From positions 1,728,001-1,792,000 of the forward strand of contig OU452222.1 of NCBI GenBank assembly GCA_911728455.2: a stretch of DNA of 64,000 bases. The letters run 5' to 3'. The notes beneath the pieces were generated by a model, which was not told the DNA's origin, did no database searches, and saw nothing but the letters and a program-made list of their open reading frames with translations. Positions 59,290 through 64,000 of this stretch are shown here, piece by piece (the first letter of the stretch is position 1; each line of letters begins with the position of its first letter). This DNA comes from Marthasterias glacialis. Lineage: Eukaryota > Echinodermata > Asteroidea > Forcipulatida > Asteriidae. The translations under genes were made by a program, and so were the position numbers.

Positions 59290-62200
59290 TTGGCTTTCCG
59301 AAAATTCCGGTCTTGGGGCTGTGGGATAAATAGGGAAGAAGGCAGGGACCGCGGAGTGAGGACACCCAGAGGATGTCCAGTGCATGCGGCATGCTGCGTG
59401 TACGTCAACAATAGCCAAGGCCGGTACGTGTGTGCTGGACCGAAGCATGCAAAAAAAAAAAAAAAAAAAAACGCCGAAAAAAGAAGTCGGCAGCGCCACG
59501 GCCAATTACTCCAGAAATAATGGGGCTAGAGAGAATTTTCTTTTACCTGCAGTTAGCTGCCAATCTAGCTTTCCCAGCCAGCAAGGGCCATCTTCCGCTT
59601 TGAAACCACCAGGGAGCGGGGCTGCCCCGAATGGCCTCCAAACGCCTGTCTAATGGCACTTTTGTACACGAAGCTGTAACAGAGTGAAAAACAAGACTTA
59701 GCAACGGCTCTATCTCCCAAAGTATAGGAGGGATCCTGACAAGTCTGACACTGTTGGAAAGCCCTACTCATGGGCTTTCCGGAAATACCGGTCTTGGGGC
59801 TGTGCAATAAGTAGGGAAGAAGGCAGGGACCGCGGAGTGAGGACACCCAGAGGATGTCCAGTGCATGCGGCATGCCGCGTATACGTCAACAATAGCCAAG
59901 GCCGGTACGTGTGTGCTGGACCGAAGCATGCAAAAAAAAAAAAAAAAAAAAAAAAACGCCGAAAAAAGAAGTCGGCAGCGCCTCGGTCAATAACTCCAGA
60001 AAAAATGCGGCTAGAGAGAATTTTGTTTTACCTGCAGTTAGCTGCCATAGTCCCGCATCCGAAAATCTAGTTTTCCCAGCCAGCAAGGGCCATCTTCCGC
60101 CTTGAAACCACCAGGGAGCGAGGCTGCCCCGAATGGCCTTCAAACGCCTGTCTAATGGCACTTTTGTACACGAAGCTGTAACAGAGTGAAAACAAGACTT
60201 AGCAACGGCTCTATCTCCCAAAGTATTGGAGGGATCCTGACAAGTCTGACACTGTTGGAAAGCCCTACTCATGGGCTTTTCGAAAATACCAGTCTTGGGG
60301 CTGTGGGATAAATAGGGAAGAAGGCAGGGACCGCGGAGTGAGGACACCCAGAGGATGTCCAGTGCATGCGGCATGCTGCGTGTACGTCAACAATAGCCTA
60401 GGCCGGTACGTGTGTGCTGGACCGAAGCATGCAAAAAAAAAAAAAAAAAAACGCCGAAAAAAGAAGTCGGCAGCGCCACGGCCAATAACTCCAGAAATAA
60501 TAGGGCTAGAGAGAATTTTCTTTTACCTGCAGTTAGCTGCCATAGTCCTGCATCCGAAAATTTAGTTTTCCCAGCCAGCAAGGGCCATCTTCCGCCTTGA
60601 AACCACCAGGGAGCGGGGCTGCCCCGAATGGCCTTCAAACGCCTGTCTAATGGCACTTTTGTACACGAAGCTGTAACAGAGTGAAAACAAGACTTAGCAA
60701 CGGCTCTATCTCCCAAAGTATTGGAGGGATCCTGACAAGTCTGACACTGTTGGAAAGCCCTACTCATGGGCTTTCCGAAAATACCGGTCTTGGGGCTGTG
60801 GGATAAATAGGGAAGAAGGCAGGGACCGCGGAGTGAGGACACCCAGAGGATGTCCAGTGCATGCGGCATGCTGCGTGTACGTCAACAATAGCCAAGGCCG
60901 GTACGTGTGTGCTGGACCGAAGCATGCAAAAAAAACCAAAAAAAACGCCGAAAAAAGTAGTCGGCAGCGCAACGGCCAATAACTCCAGAAATAATGGGGC
61001 TAGAGAGAATTTTCTTTTACCTACAGTTAGCTGCTATAGTCCTGCATCAGAAAATCTAGTTTTCCCAGCCAGCAAGGGCCATCTTCCGCTTTGAAACCAC
61101 CAGGGAGCGGGGCTGCCCCGAATGGCCTTCAAACGCCTGTCTAATGGCACTTTTGTACACGAAGCTGTAACAGAGTGAAAACAAGACTTAGCAACGGCTC
61201 TATCTCCGAAAGTATTGGAGGGATCCTGACAAGTCTGACACTGTTGGAAAGCCCTACTCATGGGCTTTCCGAAAATACCGGTCTTGGGGCTGTGGGATAA
61301 ATAGGGAAGAAGGCAGGGACCGCGGAGTGAGGACACCCAGAGGATGTCCAGTGCATGCGGCATGCTGCGTGTACATCAAAAATAGCCAAGGCCGGTACGT
61401 GTGTGCTGGACCGAAGCATGCAAAAAAAACCAAAAAAAACGCCGAAAAAAGAAGTCGGCAGCGCAACGGCCAATAACTCCAGAAATAATGGGGCTAGAGA
61501 GAATTTTCTTTTACCTAGGGTTAGCTGCTATAGTCCTGCATCCGAAAATTTAGTTTTCCCAGCCAGCAAGGGCCATCTTCCGCCTTGAAACCACCAGGGA
61601 GCGGGGCTGCCCCGAATGGCCTTCAAACGCCTGTCTAATGGCACTTTTGTACACGAAGCTGTAACAGAGTGAAAACAAGACTTAGCAACGGCTCTATCTC
61701 CCAAAGTATTGGAGGGATCCTGACAAGTCTGACACTGTTGGAAAGCCCTACTCATTGGCTTTCCGAAAATTCCGGTCTTGGGGCTGTGGGATAAATAGGG
61801 AAGAAGGCAGGGACCGCGGAGTGAGGACACCCAGAGGATGTCCAGTGCATGCGGCATGCTGCGTGTACGTCAACAATAGCCAAGGCCGGTACGTGTGTGC
61901 TGGACCGAAGCATGCAAAAAAAAAAAAAAAAAAAAACGCCGAAAAAAGAAGTCGGCAGCGCCACGGCCAATTACTCCAGAAATAATGGGGCTAGAGAGAA
62001 TTTTCTTTTACCTGCAGTTAGCTGCCATAGTCCTGCATCCGTAAATCTAGCTTTCCCAGCCAGCAAGGGCCATCTTCCGCTTTGAAACCACCAGGGAGCG
62101 GGACTGCCCCGAATGGCCTTCAAACGCCTGTCTAATGGCACTTTTGTACACGAAGCTGTAACAGAGTGAAAACAAGACTTAGCAACGGCTCTATCTCCCA

Positions 62201-63760
62201 AAGTATTGGAGGGATCCTGACAAGTCTGACACTGTTGGAAAGCCCTACTCATGGGCTTTCCGAAAATACCGGTCTTGGGGCTGTGCAGAAAATAAGGAAG
62301 AAGGCAGGGACCGCGGAGTGAGGACACCCAGAGGATGTCCAGTGCATGCGGCATGCTGCGTGTACGTCAACAATAGCCAAGGCCGGTACGTGTGTGCTGG
62401 ACCGAAGCATGCAAAAAAAAAAAAAAAAACGCCGAAAAAAGAAGTCGGCAGCGCCACGGCCAATAACTCCAGAAATAATAGGGCTAGAGAGAATTTTCTT
62501 TTACCTGCAGTTAGCTGCCATAGTCCTGCATCCGAAAATTTAGTTTTCCCAGCCAGCAAGGGCCATCTTCCGCCTTGAAACCACCAGGGAGCGGGGCTGC
62601 CCCGAATGGCCTTCAAACGCCTGTCTAATGGCACTTTTGTACACGAAGCTGTAACAGAGTGAAAACAAGACTTAGCAACGGCTCTATCTCCCAAAGTATT
62701 GGAGGGATCCTGACAAGTCTGACACTGTTGGAAAGCCCTACTCATGGGCTTTCCGAAAATACCAATCTTGGGGCTGTGGAATAAATAGGGAAGAAGGCAG
62801 GGACCGCAGAGTGAGGACACCCAGAGGATGTCCAGTGCATGCGGCATGCTGCGTGTACGTCAACAATAGCCAAGGCCGGTACGTGTGTGCTGGACCGAAG
62901 CATGCAAAAAAAAAAAAAAAAAAAAACGCCGAAAAAAGAAGTCGGCAGCGCCACGGCCAATAACTCCAGAAATAATGGGGCTAGAGAGAATTTTCTTTTA
63001 CCTGCAGTTAGCTGCCATAGTCCTGCATCCGAAAATCTAGTTTTCCCAGCCAGCAAGGGCCATCTTCCACCTTGAAACCACCAGGGAGCGGGGCTGCCCA
63101 GAATGGCCTTCAAACGCCTGTCTAATGGCACTTTTGTACACTAAGCTGTAACAGAGTAAAAACAAGACTTAGCAACGGCTCTATCTCCCAAAGTATTGGA
63201 GGGATCCTAACAAGTATGACACTGTTGGAAAGCCCTACTCATAAGCTTTCCGAAAATTCCGGTCTTGGGGCTGTGCAATAAATAGGGAAGAAGGCAGGGA
63301 CCGCGGAGTGAGGACACCCCGAGGATGTCCAGTGCATGCTGCATACTGCGTGTACGTCAACAATAGCAAAGGCCGGTACGTGTGTGCTGGACCGAAGCAT
63401 GAAAAAAAAAAAAAAAAAACGCCGGAAAAAGAAGTCGGAAGCGCCACGGCCAATAACTCCAGAAATAATGGGGCTAGAGAGAATTTTCTTTTACCTGCAG
63501 TTAGCTGCCATAGTCCTGCATCCGAAAATCTAGCTTTCCCAGCCAGCAAGGGCCATCTTCCGCCTTGAAACCACCAGGGAGCGGGGCTGCCCCGAATGGC
63601 CTTCAAACGCCTGTCTAATGGCACTTTTGTACACGAAGCTGTAACAGAGTGAAAACAAGACTTAGCAACGGCTCTATCTCCCAAAGTATTGAAGGGATCC
63701 TGACAAGTCTGACACTGTTGGAAAGCCCTACTCATTGGCTTTCCGAAAATTCCGGTCTTG
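59290..63760. repeat. Recurrent variant block (5- and 4-monomer spacing)
   Basis: CTCATTGGCTTTCCG with GGCCAATTACTCC about 215 bp downstream occurs near 59290, 61755 and 63735, spaced about 2465 and 1980 bp. The A-run interrupted by CC (AAAAAAAACCAAAAAAAA) recurs near 58957, 60928 and 61423. The monomer at about 59500-59700 also has a 17-bp deletion at 59562, removing TAGTCCTGCATCCGAAA. Confidence 0.75.
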
Positions 63761-64000
63761 GGGCTGTGGGATAAATAGGGAAGAAGGCAGGGACCGCGGA
63801 GTGAGGACACCCAGAGGATGTCCAGTGCATGCGGCATGCTGCGTGTACGTCAACAATAGCCAAGGCCGGTACGTGTGTGCTGGACCGAAGCATGCAAAAA
63901 AAAAAAAAAAAAAAAACGCCGAAAAAAGAAGTCGGCAGCGCCACGGCCAATTACTCCAGAAATAATGGGGCTAGAGAGAATTTTCTTTTACCTGCAGTTA

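Larger units (their letters stand above)
20933..64000. repeat. ~494-bp satellite array, about 87 monomers
   Basis: Head-to-tail monomers averaging about 494 bp. Landmarks in each are: an A-run of roughly 10-30, often interrupted by C, G or T; GAAGTCGGCAGCGC; CTAGAGAGAATTTTC; CCAGCCAGCAAGGGCCATC; GAAAACAAGACTTAGCAA; GGAAAGCCCTACTCATGGGC; and GTGCATGCGGCATGCTGCG, back to GACCGAAGCATGC and the next A-run. Length varies mainly through the A-run. Monomers are very similar, usually a few percent apart, so the array is homogenised. It starts at an A-run and continues past the window end. Overlapping open frames on both strands (60-360 codons) recur once per monomer and are not evidence of separate genes. 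Function unknown; a subtelomeric or other heterochromatic location is inference. Confidence 0.97.

Overview
This window looks like non-coding, repeat-dominated nuclear DNA of an animal. The clues are TTAGGG-type telomeric sequence, tRNA-derived SINEs, GT-AG intron signals, a decayed pogo/Tigger-like DNA transposon and several foldback/MITE-like elements. Bacterial operons, Shine-Dalgarno starts and rRNA or intact tRNA genes were not seen. The mix of repeats suggests an invertebrate deuterostome, perhaps an echinoderm, but that is inference. No complete well-known gene is present. Almost all long open frames are by-products of tandem repeats.

Layout. 1-1640: satellite of 79-bp units. 1641-13200: AT-rich unique DNA with gene fragments and small mobile elements. 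It holds a plausible terminal coding exon (3363-3428), a MITE (4017-4165), a tRNA-SINE (5465-5790), a second foldback element (6871-7040), a minus-strand three-exon reading frame (10732 to 9521) followed by two tandemly duplicated exon-like copies (9028-8932 and 8534-8440), a broken pogo-like transposase (11779-11168) with a histone-type stem-loop just after its stop, and a near-perfect 98-nt hairpin (12463-12560). 13203-16200: degenerate TTAGGG array with two recurring non-telomeric spacers and two inverted blocks. 16209-16834: an isolated, diverged copy of the main satellite. 16835-20930: unique DNA with a second SINE, a 1.1-kb inverted-repeat element built on 42-bp subterminal arrays, an AAT microsatellite and a 13-bp perfect hairpin. 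20933-64000 (to the window end): about 87 head-to-tail monomers of a ~494-bp satellite, each with a variable A-run, organised in places into higher-order repeats of 2, 5, 7 and 12 monomers.

The observations most worth following are: (i) the ~494-bp satellite, whose minus strand carries in nearly every monomer a branch-point-like motif, pyrimidine tract, AG acceptor, a 144-nt phase-1/phase-1 open segment and a GT donor; (ii) the three-exon minus-strand frame, in phase across two splice junctions; (iii) the histone-like 3' stem-loop behind the transposase relic; (iv) the inverted-repeat element with palindrome-rich 42-bp arrays; (v) the composite telomere-like array next to the satellite. All were read by eye, so counts and breakpoints of repeats are approximate.
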